A DNA stretch of 64,000 bases from Parabacteroides sp. (GCA_022775005.1 JALFJR010000070.1:1-64000); one strand, 5' to 3'; positions 35,154 to 43,770 are shown, counted from the first letter of the stretch. Program-made: numbers and translations. The notes: a model not told the origin generated them from the sequence alone.

Positions 35154-36653
35154 ATGCTTAGTAACCCTGAACATATTCTTTTAATAGCTTCTATCATCTT
35201 ATTCTTTAGTATATTAGCCAGTAAGGCAGGCTATCGTTTCGGCCTTCCCTCGTTGTTGCTTTTCTTGGGCGTGGGTATGCTCTTCGGCAGCGACGGGTTA
35301 GGCATTCAGTTTAGTAGTCCGAAAATCACCCAGTTCATCGGCATGTTGGCATTGAGCATCATCCTGTTCTCGGGTGGCATGGACACCAAGGTGGCGGAGA
35401 TCAAGCCCGTCGCCGGGCCCGGTATCGTGTTGGCCACGTTCGGCGTGCTGGCCACGACCTTCATCACCGGTTCTTTCATCTACATCCTGTTCGACGTCCT
35501 ATCTGATAAGATCTCGCTGACCTACCCGGAGGCACTGCTTTTGGCGGCGGTCATGTCATCTACCGACTCGGCCTCCGTCTTCTCCATCCTGCGTAGCAAG
35601 GGGGTCTATCTGAAGGAGCGGCTGCGCCCCACGTTGGAGCTGGAATCGGGTAGTAACGACCCAATGGCCTACATGCTGACCCTCATCCTCATCGAGGTGA
35701 TCACGAGCGGAGGCATGAACATCGCTGAGGCGGGCTTGTCGTTGGTCATCCAGTTGGCCGTGGGTGCCCTCATGGGCTACCTGCTGGGACGGGTATCGGT
35801 CTGGATCATCAACAAGATCAATATCGACAACGAGTCACTCTACCCGATCCTCCTCTTATCGTCCGCCTTCTTCACCTTCACGGCCACCACGCTCTGCAAG
35901 GGTAACGGCTACTTGGCGGTCTATTTGGCCGGATTGGTGGTGGGCAACGCCAAGATCGTGCACAAGAAGAGCATGGGTACCTTCTTCGAGGGTTTCACCT
36001 GGCTCTGGCAGATCGTGATGTTCCTCACGCTGGGACTCTTGGTCAATCCGCACGAGATGCTGCCCGTGACGGGAGTGGGCATCTTGGTGGGTGTCTTCAT
36101 GATCCTGGTCGCACGTCCTATCAGCGTGTTCCTCAGCTTGATTCCCTTCAAACATTTTTCGTTCAAGGGTAAATGCTACATCTCATGGGTCGGCTTGCGT
36201 GGAGCGGTGCCCATCATCTTCGCCACCTATCCTTTGATCGCGGAGATTCCGCATGCCCGGATGTTCTTCAACATCGTCTTCTTCATCACGATCCTCTCAT
36301 TGGTGATCCAAGGAACGACCGTGACGGCTGCCGCCAACTGGTTCGGCATGGTGGATGAGCCGGAGCGGAAGGATGCCTTCGGTATCGAGCTGCCCGAGGA
36401 GATCAAGAGTGCCATGAGCGAGATCGACATCACCCCTGCCGTGCTCTCCCATGGCAACAAGCTGATGGAGCTGACCCTGCCCAACCACACCTTGGCGGTG
36501 ATGGTGAAACGGGAGGGTCGCTACTTCATCCCGAAGGGCAACACCGAATTGCAAGAGCGGGATAAGCTCCTCATCATCTCCGACAACGACGAGGCCCTCC
36601 TCCAAGCCTATGAGTCCTTAGGGGTCAAGGATTATACGATGAAGAAGAATTGA
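35154..36653 (+). CDS. CPA1-type K+/H+ (or Na+/H+) antiporter with TrkA-C domain
   Basis: 499 aa from the ATG at 35154, downstream of the promoter element; longer in-frame extensions are inside the neighbour's signal sequence. About 12-13 membrane helices ('PSLLLFLGVGMLFGSDG', 'AVMSSTDSASVFSIL', 'LESGSNDPMAYMLT') as in NhaP2/CvrA, with the conserved 'ESGSNDP' and 'TDSASV' ion-site motifs. The C-terminal ~85 residues ('GNKLMELTLPNHTLAVMVKR...IPKGNTELQERDKLLI') form a cytosolic TrkA-C regulatory domain. It balances cytoplasmic K+ or pH. Its codons look GC-richer than the upstream neighbours. Confidence 0.92.
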   Translation: MLSNPEHILLIASIILFFSILASKAGYRFGLPSLLLFLGVGMLFGSDGLGIQFSSPKITQFIGMLALSIILFSGGMDTKVAEIKPVAGPGIVLATFGVLATTFITGSFIYILFDVLSDKISLTYPEALLLAAVMSSTDSASVFSILRSKGVYLKERLRPTLELESGSNDPMAYMLTLILIEVITSGGMNIAEAGLSLVIQLAVGALMGYLLGRVSVWIINKINIDNESLYPILLLSSAFFTFTATTLCKGNGYLAVYLAGLVVGNAKIVHKKSMGTFFEGFTWLWQIVMFLTLGLLVNPHEMLPVTGVGILVGVFMILVARPISVFLSLIPFKHFSFKGKCYISWVGLRGAVPIIFATYPLIAEIPHARMFFNIVFFITILSLVIQGTTVTAAANWFGMVDEPERKDAFGIELPEEIKSAMSEIDITPAVLSHGNKLMELTLPNHTLAVMVKREGRYFIPKGNTELQERDKLLIISDNDEALLQAYESLGVKDYTMKKN

Positions 36654-36656
36654 ATC

Positions 36657-37901
36657 CTATTCATACCTCAACGCCTCGGCGGGAGTAAGACGGGTGGATT
36701 GACGGGCGGGATACCACGCACCGGCAAAGGCCATGCCCCACAACAGCAGGAGGGTGATGCCCTCACAAAGGAAGAAGCGGAAGCGGGAGATCGGCATCGC
36801 ATGCACCTCGATCAACTCGGCGATGGTGATGTTGAAGGTAATGGGGAGCGTGGGCAGGAAGGCGATCAACACCAAGCCTAACGCCTCACCAATCTGGAGC
36901 CGATAGAGCGACCGACGGGAAGAGCCCATCGCCATGCGCAACCCCATCTCGCCTCGCCGATAGGCCGTGCGGAACCAGAAGGTACCAATGATTCCCAAGA
37001 AGATATTAACCAACAGGAAGCCCGCCAACGCCAACTGGGTACGCACCTGATTGCCGGTACCATTCGCCTTGAGCATCTGATCGCGCGACTCGGCGAGAGG
37101 GACGACCCGCGAGAGGTAACGGTTGCCCACACGCAACGATTCCTTCAGCTCCCGAAAGAGGCGACCCGCAAACTCCGGGCTGTCCACCTCCGGACGGACA
37201 CGCACACAGAAGACCAATTCATTCAGATGCACGGCCCAATCAAACGGCATATAGATCTGCGGAAAGGGAATGTCATAGGCCGTCCGCCGAATCTGGGGCG
37301 TGACTCCCACGATGCGATGCTGCACAGAGTCTTTCGCACCAAGCTGATAGAGCGTCTGTCCCAACAGCTCCCGATCGGGGATAGATACCTCTGGGTTCGT
37401 GGTTAGGATGGCGGCATTCGGTTCCCGCAGCGCCTCGTCTAAGGAGGCGGCAGAGCAGGCGTTCGACACAATGCGGAAGAGCGAGAAGTAACCCGGTGTG
37501 ACTGCCCCATAAGAACTGACAAACAAACAGGTATCGGCTCGAAAGGCCATAGACATTCCACTGGAGTTATAGGGGCAAAGATTGCTGGTCATCGCAGCGG
37601 CCACCTCCACACCGGGATAGCTGCGAAGGCGCTCTAATACCTGCTCGCAATAGTCCGCCCGGGCTTCCGCGCCCTCCGGTGCTCCCTCCTGATAGGCAGG
37701 GCTGTTCTGCGAGAGCTCCGCCATATGCACCTCATAGACATGGTCGATGTCAAACCCCATCGGACGGTAATAGACATTGCCCATCACGTAGAGCCAATCC
37801 ACCAAATACCACAAGAGGATCGCCACCAAGAACAACTCCGCGGCGATCCAAGCGTTCTGCCGCCGTTGGTTCCAAATGAGTGTAAAGATATGCTGTAACA
37901 T
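36657..37901 (-). CDS. ABC transporter permease, MacB/FtsX type (A-form, 4th of 4)
   Basis: 414 aa. N-terminal helix (about 18-42), large periplasmic domain, three C-terminal helices, and the conserved 'RTAYRRGEMGLRMAMGSSRRSLYRLQIGE' coupling segment. It closely resembles the permease at 39245-40564 in N-terminal sequence style ('LVDWLYVMGNVYYRPMGFD' against 'MVDYFFVQIYNRCLPAGRS') and in the RMAMGSSRR motif. Last gene of a four-permease run; its partner is the B-form gene 24 bp upstream. Probably part of an export or mechanotransmission ABC complex. Confidence 0.87.
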   Translation of the reverse strand: MLQHIFTLIWNQRRQNAWIAAELFLVAILLWYLVDWLYVMGNVYYRPMGFDIDHVYEVHMAELSQNSPAYQEGAPEGAEARADYCEQVLERLRSYPGVEVAAAMTSNLCPYNSSGMSMAFRADTCLFVSSYGAVTPGYFSLFRIVSNACSAASLDEALREPNAAILTTNPEVSIPDRELLGQTLYQLGAKDSVQHRIVGVTPQIRRTAYDIPFPQIYMPFDWAVHLNELVFCVRVRPEVDSPEFAGRLFRELKESLRVGNRYLSRVVPLAESRDQMLKANGTGNQVRTQLALAGFLLVNIFLGIIGTFWFRTAYRRGEMGLRMAMGSSRRSLYRLQIGEALGLVLIAFLPTLPITFNITIAELIEVHAMPISRFRFFLCEGITLLLLWGMAFAGAWYPARQSTRLTPAEALRYE

Positions 37902-37925
37902 AACGTATATATATAAGGTATAGGT

Positions 37926-39218
37926 TCAACGATGAATGCTTAACGACTCCACGATCGGGTTATTGGCCGCACGCCAAGCGGGAATGCCCGCGCTCAGCAG
38001 GTTCAGCACCAAGCAGGCCACGAACGCCAAGAGGAAGATGAGCGGGTTGAAGAGCATATCCGCCCCCACGAACACCTGGCCTAACCCCTCGACGGTCTCC
38101 CCCGTATCCAACAGCCAGCCAGAGAGGCCGAGCACCGCCACATAGGAGAGGCCGAAACCTATCGCACCACCGATCAGGGTCTGCAACAGGTTCTCCAAGA
38201 GAATCTGTCGGATCAGCTGCCAACGGGTCGCCCCGAAAGCACGTCGCACACCCAGCTCCTCCATGCGCTGCCGCATCCGGCTCTGTGTCAAACCGCTCAT
38301 ATTGATGGCCGGCACCAGCATCAGCAGCAAGACGATCAAGCCATAGCGCAACACCAACAGCCCGGTCTCCGCCTCGCCGAACGCCCCATTGTCACGAGCC
38401 AACAGATCGAGGCGGCTATCCGGCTGCCCGGAGAGCAACAACTCCCAGTCCCGTTTGCTGGCATTGAGTTTCTCCACGTTACGGGCCACCTCCGCCCGGA
38501 TGGCCGGGAAGTCGGACGCTGAGGGAGCCAAGATGTAGCAAGCGAACGTGCCCAACAACCCCTCCGTATTGTTGTCATACAGGGTAGAGTTGGACGTATA
38601 GGGCACCCACACGTCGGCATGGCTCGCCTCCGCCATCACCGACACGTCGCCCACTACGGCACAGATGCGATAGGGTACATAGTTGAGCTGCATTGTCTGC
38701 CCCACCACCTCCGTCGTGCCGAAAAGCTGACGGGCCAACGAGGCACTCACCACCGCCTCCTGCAGACCACTATGCACCGCCTCCCGCGGATAGGGCTTGC
38801 CCTGCAACACCTCGAAATCGAAGAGCTCCCAGAAGCCGGCATCGGTATAGCGCACATCCGCCCGCAACTCCTTGGTTTGATCCATCGTGCTGGCTAAACT
38901 ACTCCAGGCATCGGTCGCCATGCCCACTGCCTCCGCTGTTTGCAAGGGGTAGAACACCTGCTTCACCACCGACGAAGAGAGGCGGTAGCAATTATTAAAC
39001 TCATGATCCGTCTTGCGGGAAGCCCGTCCGTCTTGCACGAACAGCATCCGCTCCCGGTGCGTCTCTGGCTTGAATCCGGCCGTCCGCACCTGCCATACGA
39101 TGACGATCACCATCACGAGGCTGATCGCCAAGGCGGTACCCAAGATGGATACCATTGATAGCAGGCGGTTCTCCTTGAGTAACCGCCATGCTTGTTTGAA
39201 ATAAACTTTATTTATCAT
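37926..39218 (-). CDS. ABC transporter permease, MacB/FtsX type (B-form, 3rd of 4)
   Basis: 430 aa. 'YFKQAWRLLKENRLLSMVSILGTALAISLVMV' opens with an amphipathic helix and the first membrane helix; the periplasmic MacB-core region follows. The C-terminus has three helices with 'MRQRMEELGVRRAFGATRWQLIRQIL' as coupling segment. It is paralogous to the 40581-41876 gene (same opening 'KQAW.L.K..RL.SMV.I.GT.LAISLVMV' and same 'NLLSAGIPAWRAA..PIVESL' ending). Substrate unknown. Confidence 0.88.
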   Translation of the reverse strand: MINKVYFKQAWRLLKENRLLSMVSILGTALAISLVMVIVIVWQVRTAGFKPETHRERMLFVQDGRASRKTDHEFNNCYRLSSSVVKQVFYPLQTAEAVGMATDAWSSLASTMDQTKELRADVRYTDAGFWELFDFEVLQGKPYPREAVHSGLQEAVVSASLARQLFGTTEVVGQTMQLNYVPYRICAVVGDVSVMAEASHADVWVPYTSNSTLYDNNTEGLLGTFACYILAPSASDFPAIRAEVARNVEKLNASKRDWELLLSGQPDSRLDLLARDNGAFGEAETGLLVLRYGLIVLLLMLVPAINMSGLTQSRMRQRMEELGVRRAFGATRWQLIRQILLENLLQTLIGGAIGFGLSYVAVLGLSGWLLDTGETVEGLGQVFVGADMLFNPLIFLLAFVACLVLNLLSAGIPAWRAANNPIVESLSIHR

Positions 39219-39244
39219 AATTCCTCATTCCTCATTAAAAAGCA

Positions 39245-40564
39245 TCATTCATCCCCATGCCGCAACGCCACGGCGGGATCCTCTTGGGAGGCACGGGAGG
39301 CCGGCAGCCAGACAGCGAGACAGATCACCGCCGCCACCAACAGCCAAGCCATGAGGTTCGTGAGCAGGAAGCGGAGCGGACCGATGGCCGGGAGATAGCC
39401 CGCAGGCGTATCGCCATAGGGCAGATCCACTAAGCCGATCATCGCCAAGTGCATTTCGATGAAGAGCGCTACCGGCGTAGCTAAGGCCAAGATACAGATG
39501 CCCTCACGCATCAGCTGGCTCCAGACACCCCGACGACTCGATCCCATCGCCATGCGCAGACCGATCTCGCCCCGCCGTTGCCGCACCCGATACCAGAAGC
39601 TGCCCATCACGCAGAGCAGGATGTTCAACCCCAAGAAGATCAGGAGAGAGATGCGGATGTTCCAGTTGTAGGTGGTGCCAAACAACAACTCTGAACCCTT
39701 CCGGATCTGCTCATAGCTCCGCACATCGTAGAGGTAGCAGTTACCGATGCGCAGCTGCCGCCCCATCTCCAACTCAAACCGCTCAGCGAAGCCCACGCCT
39801 GCCACGGCGGGATCAATCCGGAAGGAGATATAACGCTCGGCCAATTCCTGGCCCGCTCCGTTCGAGGGCTGGAAGGCATATCCCATAGGCAGTCGGTCAT
39901 CCAACCGCTTCACATCTTGTAGCACCCCTTTCACCAGGTAGTAGTTGTCCGGATCGCTCCATGAAAAGCGTACCTTCAAGCCTACCGAAGCCCCGGCCTG
40001 CACATCATCGCCCATCAACTGCTGCTCCACCCGACGGGTGATCACAATGGCGTGCGGATCTGTCCAGTCGAACTCATCCATCCGCACCGCATGGCCATCC
40101 ACCGCCGACACATGACGGAACACCCCGAAGAAATCCTCCCGTGGATCAATGTCATAAATCGCCATGCTTGCCGTACGGCTCGTGTCCTGCATATTGATCA
40201 AGCCACCCCCTGAATAACAGGGCGAATAGGGTTGTGAACCGCAATCATAGCTGATGCCTACCACCTGCACACCGGGATAGGCCTTCACCCGTTCCACCAC
40301 GCGGCGCAGGTTGGCCTCCATCGCAGCTGAGTCCGCCTCCGCCACTTGATAGGCCGGATCGCTCTCCGGCAGGGAGGCCACCCGCAACACGTAGGTATCG
40401 TCGAGGGAGCGGCCCGCCGGGAGGCAGCGGTTGTAGATTTGCACAAAGAAATAGTCCACCATATACCACGCCACACCAAGCACCAAGATCAGCTCCACGA
40501 AGATGCCAATGTTGCTCCGCCACGTGTTGATCAGCTGTTTCGCCGCATGTATCCAATATTTCAT
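39245..40564 (-). CDS. ABC transporter permease, MacB/FtsX type (A-form, 2nd of 4)
   Basis: 439 aa with one N-terminal and three C-terminal membrane helices. The coupling segment 'RVRQRRGEIGLRMAMGSSRRGVWSQLMREG' matches the A-form at 36657-37901. Periplasmic domain about 45-300. It lies between two B-form permeases (16-bp and 26-bp gaps), suggesting that a B-A gene pair duplicated in tandem and that each pair forms one heterodimeric channel. Confidence 0.88.
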   Translation of the reverse strand: MKYWIHAAKQLINTWRSNIGIFVELILVLGVAWYMVDYFFVQIYNRCLPAGRSLDDTYVLRVASLPESDPAYQVAEADSAAMEANLRRVVERVKAYPGVQVVGISYDCGSQPYSPCYSGGGLINMQDTSRTASMAIYDIDPREDFFGVFRHVSAVDGHAVRMDEFDWTDPHAIVITRRVEQQLMGDDVQAGASVGLKVRFSWSDPDNYYLVKGVLQDVKRLDDRLPMGYAFQPSNGAGQELAERYISFRIDPAVAGVGFAERFELEMGRQLRIGNCYLYDVRSYEQIRKGSELLFGTTYNWNIRISLLIFLGLNILLCVMGSFWYRVRQRRGEIGLRMAMGSSRRGVWSQLMREGICILALATPVALFIEMHLAMIGLVDLPYGDTPAGYLPAIGPLRFLLTNLMAWLLVAAVICLAVWLPASRASQEDPAVALRHGDE

Positions 40565-40580
40565 AACCTCTTCTCTCCTC

Positions 40581-41876
40581 TTATTTTAAATTCAACGATT
40601 CCACGATCGGCCTCCGCGCAGCCCGCCATGCCGGGATCATCGCCGAAAGCAGATTCAACACAAAGCAGACCGCAAGGGCGATCAAGAAGACCCACGGATT
40701 GAGCAGCGAGCCCGTAGGCAACGCCATCGCCGACACCTCCGTGGTGGTCACATCCATCGGTGAGCTGAAGAAGATCCAGCCCCGCACCAACTGCACCAAG
40801 CCGAAGCTGACCAACAGGCCCAACGCCCCGCCGAGCAGTGTATAGAGCAGGTTCTCCGTCAGGATCTGCCCGAAGAGCGTCGTGCGTGGCGCACCAAACG
40901 CCCGCCTTACCCCTAACTCCGCCATGCGGCGATTCATCCGCGAGTCGGCCATACCGCTCAGGCTGACCGCCGGAATCAGCAACAACAGCAGGAAGATCAA
41001 GCCATAGCGCATCAGTTCCGGACCCACCTCGGGTGCCTGGTTAGAATATTTCCGAAAACTACTCACCCAGAAGGGATCGGGCGCACCCAACGCATCGAAC
41101 GAACCCTCCGGCTGCAACTCCCGGTTGAACTGGGCGATCCGCTCAGCGACCTTCTTCCTCACGGCCTCCGTCGAGGCCCCCTCCTTCACCAAGGCCACCG
41201 AGGCATAAGGACCTAAACCCGATTGGTTCCACACCCGATTCCATTCCGGATCGACCGTGAAGGGCACATAGATGTCGGCGTAGCAGTTGCCCATGAAGGG
41301 CGAGGCCGCCTCCACCACGCCCACCACCCGATAGGCCTTGAAATGGAGCTTCACCTCCTGCCCCACCGCCGGCTCCGTACCAAACAGCTGACGTGCCAAC
41401 CGCTCCGTGATCACCGCCACTGGCAAACCGCTCTGAAAGGCCTCCTCGCCGAAGGGCTTTCCCGACAAGAAACGGAAGGCATAGACCCGCCAATAGCCTG
41501 CGTTGGTCTTCTGCACCGTCACCGGCAACTGTGTCGGCCTGTCGGCGGGCTGCACGAAATCCTCATGGTCGAAGCTCTCGTAAATCGCCACAGCCTCTAC
41601 CTCTTCTATCCCCTCGTAGGCTCGTTCGAGCAGGGCATACGACAGCGAGGAGCTGCTGATGCCATCCCCGTCCGCCTTCTTATAGACACCATATTCCCAA
41701 ACTAACTCCCGCCCCCGGTTCATATCCGGATAGAGCGGGGCAAATTTCACGTAGAGCACAATGCTAAGCACCATCACTAAGGAGATCGCCAATCCCGTCC
41801 CGACAATATAGACCATGCTGAACAGCCGCTCTTGCTTGATCAAAGCCCAAGCCTGCTTCATATATAATCCGATCAT
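40581..41876 (-). CDS. ABC transporter permease, MacB/FtsX type (B-form, 1st of 4)
   Basis: 431 aa from the ATG at 41876, which aligns with the start of its paralogue at 39218 ('MIGLYMKQAW' against 'MINKVYFKQAW'); an extension to 41906 reads into the neighbour's promoter. Four-helix FtsX topology and 'MNRRMAELGVRRAFGAPRTTLFGQIL' coupling segment. First of the four permeases. The cognate ATPase ends at 42918 on the same strand, but the gene at 41932-42738 (opposite strand) and a hairpin array separate them. I see no promoter for this run in the 55 bp upstream. Confidence 0.88.
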   Translation of the reverse strand: MIGLYMKQAWALIKQERLFSMVYIVGTGLAISLVMVLSIVLYVKFAPLYPDMNRGRELVWEYGVYKKADGDGISSSSLSYALLERAYEGIEEVEAVAIYESFDHEDFVQPADRPTQLPVTVQKTNAGYWRVYAFRFLSGKPFGEEAFQSGLPVAVITERLARQLFGTEPAVGQEVKLHFKAYRVVGVVEAASPFMGNCYADIYVPFTVDPEWNRVWNQSGLGPYASVALVKEGASTEAVRKKVAERIAQFNRELQPEGSFDALGAPDPFWVSSFRKYSNQAPEVGPELMRYGLIFLLLLLIPAVSLSGMADSRMNRRMAELGVRRAFGAPRTTLFGQILTENLLYTLLGGALGLLVSFGLVQLVRGWIFFSSPMDVTTTEVSAMALPTGSLLNPWVFLIALAVCFVLNLLSAMIPAWRAARRPIVESLNLK

Positions 41877-41890
41877 CTCTTTATTTCCAT

Positions 41891-41898
41891 TACCTTTG
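41891..41898 (+). promoter_or_regulatory. -7 promoter element for the HU-like gene
   Basis: TACCTTTG, exact consensus, 33 bases upstream of the ATG at 41932 and just inside the 5' edge of the divergent permease run. Confidence 0.55.
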
Positions 41899-41931
41899 TG
41901 GCACATTATTTCTTTTTAAACAAACATCACT

Positions 41932-42738
41932 ATGGACAAAGCTCTTCCCGACTCCGAGATGCGCAAGAAGGTGAAGCCGCATCGCGTCATGATCAACCTC
42001 ACCCAGGGACAACCCCTGCCGGGGATGAAGCCCTTCTATCGCGGCTCCATCCCCTTCCGTCGCACCCTCAGCCTCGACGACATCGCCGAAAGCATCTTCA
42101 AGCAACGCACCGAATACCGCAAGGAGACACTCGTCACCACCTATCGGCTCATGAACGACGCCATCTACGAGGCTTTCGAGCAGGGCTTCAACGTCGATTT
42201 CGGCTTGGGTCGCACCGAGCTGACCGTCAAGGGGCAATTCAGCGCACCTGCCGATCCCTTCGATCGCAAGCGACACAGCCTGCAGGTGCATCTTCGCCCC
42301 TCGCCCCGTTTCCTCCAGATCGCCGACTCGCTCCCCGCCGAGACCCGCTATACCGATGTGCACAAGCTCTTTATCAACGAGGTATCGACCGTTCAAGAGA
42401 GCTATCGCTACCAACCGGAGCCGAAGCTGCCCTTCAACCAGCTGCCCGCCGGAAGCCGCTTTTTCTACCTCCACGGCGGCAACATCCGCCTGTTGGGAGA
42501 AGATGAGCGGGTAGGCATCACCCTGCGCAACTTGGAGAGCGGCGAGGAGTGGTTCTTCCCCCTCAGTCCACGCTACTTCCCAGTGAATGAGGCCTCCGCT
42601 GTCACCCTACTGCTGCCGGAGGATTTCCCTTTGACGGCGGGGGAATGGGAGCTTCAACTCGCCACGCAATTCAACCCCTCGTTTCGGCACTACAAAATCC
42701 CTCGTACGGTGGTCCACTCCTTTATCGTATATGAATAG
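41932..42738 (+). CDS. HU/IHF-like DNA-binding protein with DUF4469-type C-terminus
   Basis: 268 aa, no signal peptide. Residues about 35-130 ('GSIPFRRTLSLDDIAESIFKQRTEYRKETL...MNDAIYEAFEQGFNVDFGLGRTELTVKGQF') look like the HU-like DNA-binding fold found in Bacteroidetes multi-domain HU proteins. The C-terminal ~100 residues ('FYLHGGNIRLLGEDERVGITLRNLESG' to 'HSFIVYE') resemble the beta-sandwich DUF4469 partner. Assignment is by pattern memory. It is oriented against the ABC genes on either side, with its stop converging on the ATPase gene. Its stop codon lies within the first repeat-like spacer of the hairpin array. Confidence 0.62.
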   Translation: MDKALPDSEMRKKVKPHRVMINLTQGQPLPGMKPFYRGSIPFRRTLSLDDIAESIFKQRTEYRKETLVTTYRLMNDAIYEAFEQGFNVDFGLGRTELTVKGQFSAPADPFDRKRHSLQVHLRPSPRFLQIADSLPAETRYTDVHKLFINEVSTVQESYRYQPEPKLPFNQLPAGSRFFYLHGGNIRLLGEDERVGITLRNLESGEEWFFPLSPRYFPVNEASAVTLLLPEDFPLTAGEWELQLATQFNPSFRHYKIPRTVVHSFIVYE

Positions 42739-42884
42739 GCCGCATCCCCATGCGGTGTAGGAACCGCGTCGCCATGCGGGGTATCAACTGCGTCAGCATG
42801 CAGTGGATAAACCGCATCCCCACGCGGGGAATAGGCCGCATCGGCATACGGTGGATAGACCACAGCAGCTTGCGGTATATCCAT
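42690..42884 (-). other. Possible small reading frame of octapeptide repeats
   Basis: An open frame of about 64 codons from the ATG at 42884 (GTG one codon earlier) reads through the hairpin array. Because the array period is 24 bp, the frame encodes an eight-residue repeat of the form [YDP][ST]P[HR]GDA[AV], for example 'YSPRGDAV', 'DTPHGDAV', 'PTPHGDAA'. It would be read after the ABC ATPase on the same strand. The same periodicity makes other frames repetitive too, so coding is unproven. Confidence 0.25.
42740..42875. repeat. Array of six 24-bp units, each a 16-base hairpin plus 8-base spacer
   Basis: Units start at 42740, 42764, 42788, 42812, 42836 and 42860, exactly every 24 bases. Each begins with a 6-bp inverted repeat around a 4-base loop (CCGCAT-CCCC-ATGCGG, CCGCGT-CGCC-ATGCGG, CTGCGT-CAGC-ATGCAG, CCGCAT-CCCC-ACGCGG, CCGCAT-CGGC-ATACGG, CCACAG-CAGC-TTGCGG) followed by an 8-base spacer (tggataaa-like). 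The third unit carries a paired change in both arms (C to T and G to A). It fills the gap between two convergent genes. Confidence 0.92.
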
Positions 42885-42917
42885 CACTGAGCGGTTATCG
42901 GGAGCCGCACCGCTCGA

Positions 42918-43619
42918 TCAGGCTTTGACCCTTAGTGAAGGAATATCCGTACCGATCTGGCGGCCATCGAAGAAGCGGATGATGCGTTGCGTCTGCTGCG
43001 CCTGACTCTCGTTGTGCGTCACCATCACGATGGTGCGGCCATCCTCCTGGTTCAGTTTGTGCAGCAGATCCATCACCTCGATACCCATCTTCGAGTCCAA
43101 GTTACCGGTCGGCTCGTCGGCAAGGATGATTTCCGGATTGCCCACGATGGCACGGGCGATGGCCACACGCTGACACTGACCGCCGGAGAGTTGCGTCGGG
43201 AAGTGGCGCATACGGTGGCTCAGCCCCACCTTCTCCAACACCTCCTCCGCCTTCTGCTTGCGCTCAGCCGCCGTCGAAGGACGATAGAGCAGCGGCAGCA
43301 TTACGTTGTCGATCACATTGAGCGAGCTGATCAGGTGAAACGACTGGAAGACGAAGCCCAACTGCTGGTTACGGAAGGCGGCAAGCGTCTTGTCGTCCAT
43401 GCCGTCGGTCGTCACGCCGTTGATCATCACCTGCCCAGAGGTAGGCAGATCGAGCAATCCCATGATATTCAGCAGCGTAGATTTACCGCAACCGGATGGT
43501 CCCATAATACTCAGAAATTCCCCCTTGTTCACTTCGAGGTTCACGTTCTCCAATGCCATTGTCTCGATCTCTTTCGTACGATACACCTTGTGCACGTTCG
43601 TCAGCTTAATCATCTCCAT
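42918..43619 (-). CDS. ABC transporter ATP-binding protein, LolD/MacB type
   Basis: 233 aa. 'MIKLTNVHKVYRTKEIETMALENVNLEVNKGEFL' opening, Walker A 'GPSGCGKST' (about 41-49), Q-loop 'FVFQSFHLISSLNV', signature 'LSGGQCQRVAIARA' (about 144) and Walker B 'EIILADEPTGNLD'. It is the energy-supplying partner for the FtsX/MacB permeases encoded downstream on the same strand. It is controlled by a sigma-54 promoter with an upstream palindrome (43689-43704 and 43743-43770), the same arrangement as the tolC-regulator operon. Confidence 0.93.
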   Translation of the reverse strand: MEMIKLTNVHKVYRTKEIETMALENVNLEVNKGEFLSIMGPSGCGKSTLLNIMGLLDLPTSGQVMINGVTTDGMDDKTLAAFRNQQLGFVFQSFHLISSLNVIDNVMLPLLYRPSTAAERKQKAEEVLEKVGLSHRMRHFPTQLSGGQCQRVAIARAIVGNPEIILADEPTGNLDSKMGIEVMDLLHKLNQEDGRTIVMVTHNESQAQQTQRIIRFFDGRQIGTDIPSLRVKA

Positions 43620-43688
43620 TTTCTTATTTCTTTTAAGTGTTCACTAATGTACAATTTTTTCCCGATTATGCCGGGTTACTGAATATAG

Positions 43689-43704
43689 TGCAAAAGCCGT
43701 GCCA
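43689..43704 (-). promoter_or_regulatory. Sigma-54 promoter of the ABC ATPase gene
   Basis: Minus-strand TGGCACGGCTTTTGCA: GG at 43703-43702 and GC at 43691-43690 with exactly 10 bases between. It matches the RpoN consensus TGGCAC-N5-TTGCW. Predicted start of transcription near 43679, 60 bases before the ATG. Confidence 0.85.
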
Positions 43705-43742
43705 AACTCGTAACTCATTGAAAACAAATAATACCCTTTAAA

Positions 43743-43770
43743 AATAGGTGTTCGAAAACGAACACCTATT
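43743..43770. promoter_or_regulatory. Enhancer palindrome for the sigma-54 promoter
   Basis: Perfect 12-bp inverted repeat AATAGGTGTTCG / CGAACACCTATT around AAAA. The inner core GTGTTCG-N4-CGAACAC (43748-43765) recurs upstream of tolC. The centre (43756.5) is 54 bp from the promoter GG (43702.5). It lies between the ABC ATPase and MalY-type genes and could also affect the latter. Confidence 0.8.

Noticed and set aside
41890..42474. 194-codon frame opposite the HU-like gene
   Set aside because: Considered as a missing ABC operon gene, but the product is an antisense shadow (alternating Leu/Gly/Glu-rich, no family pattern), while the plus-strand protein has a recognisable fold and its own promoter.
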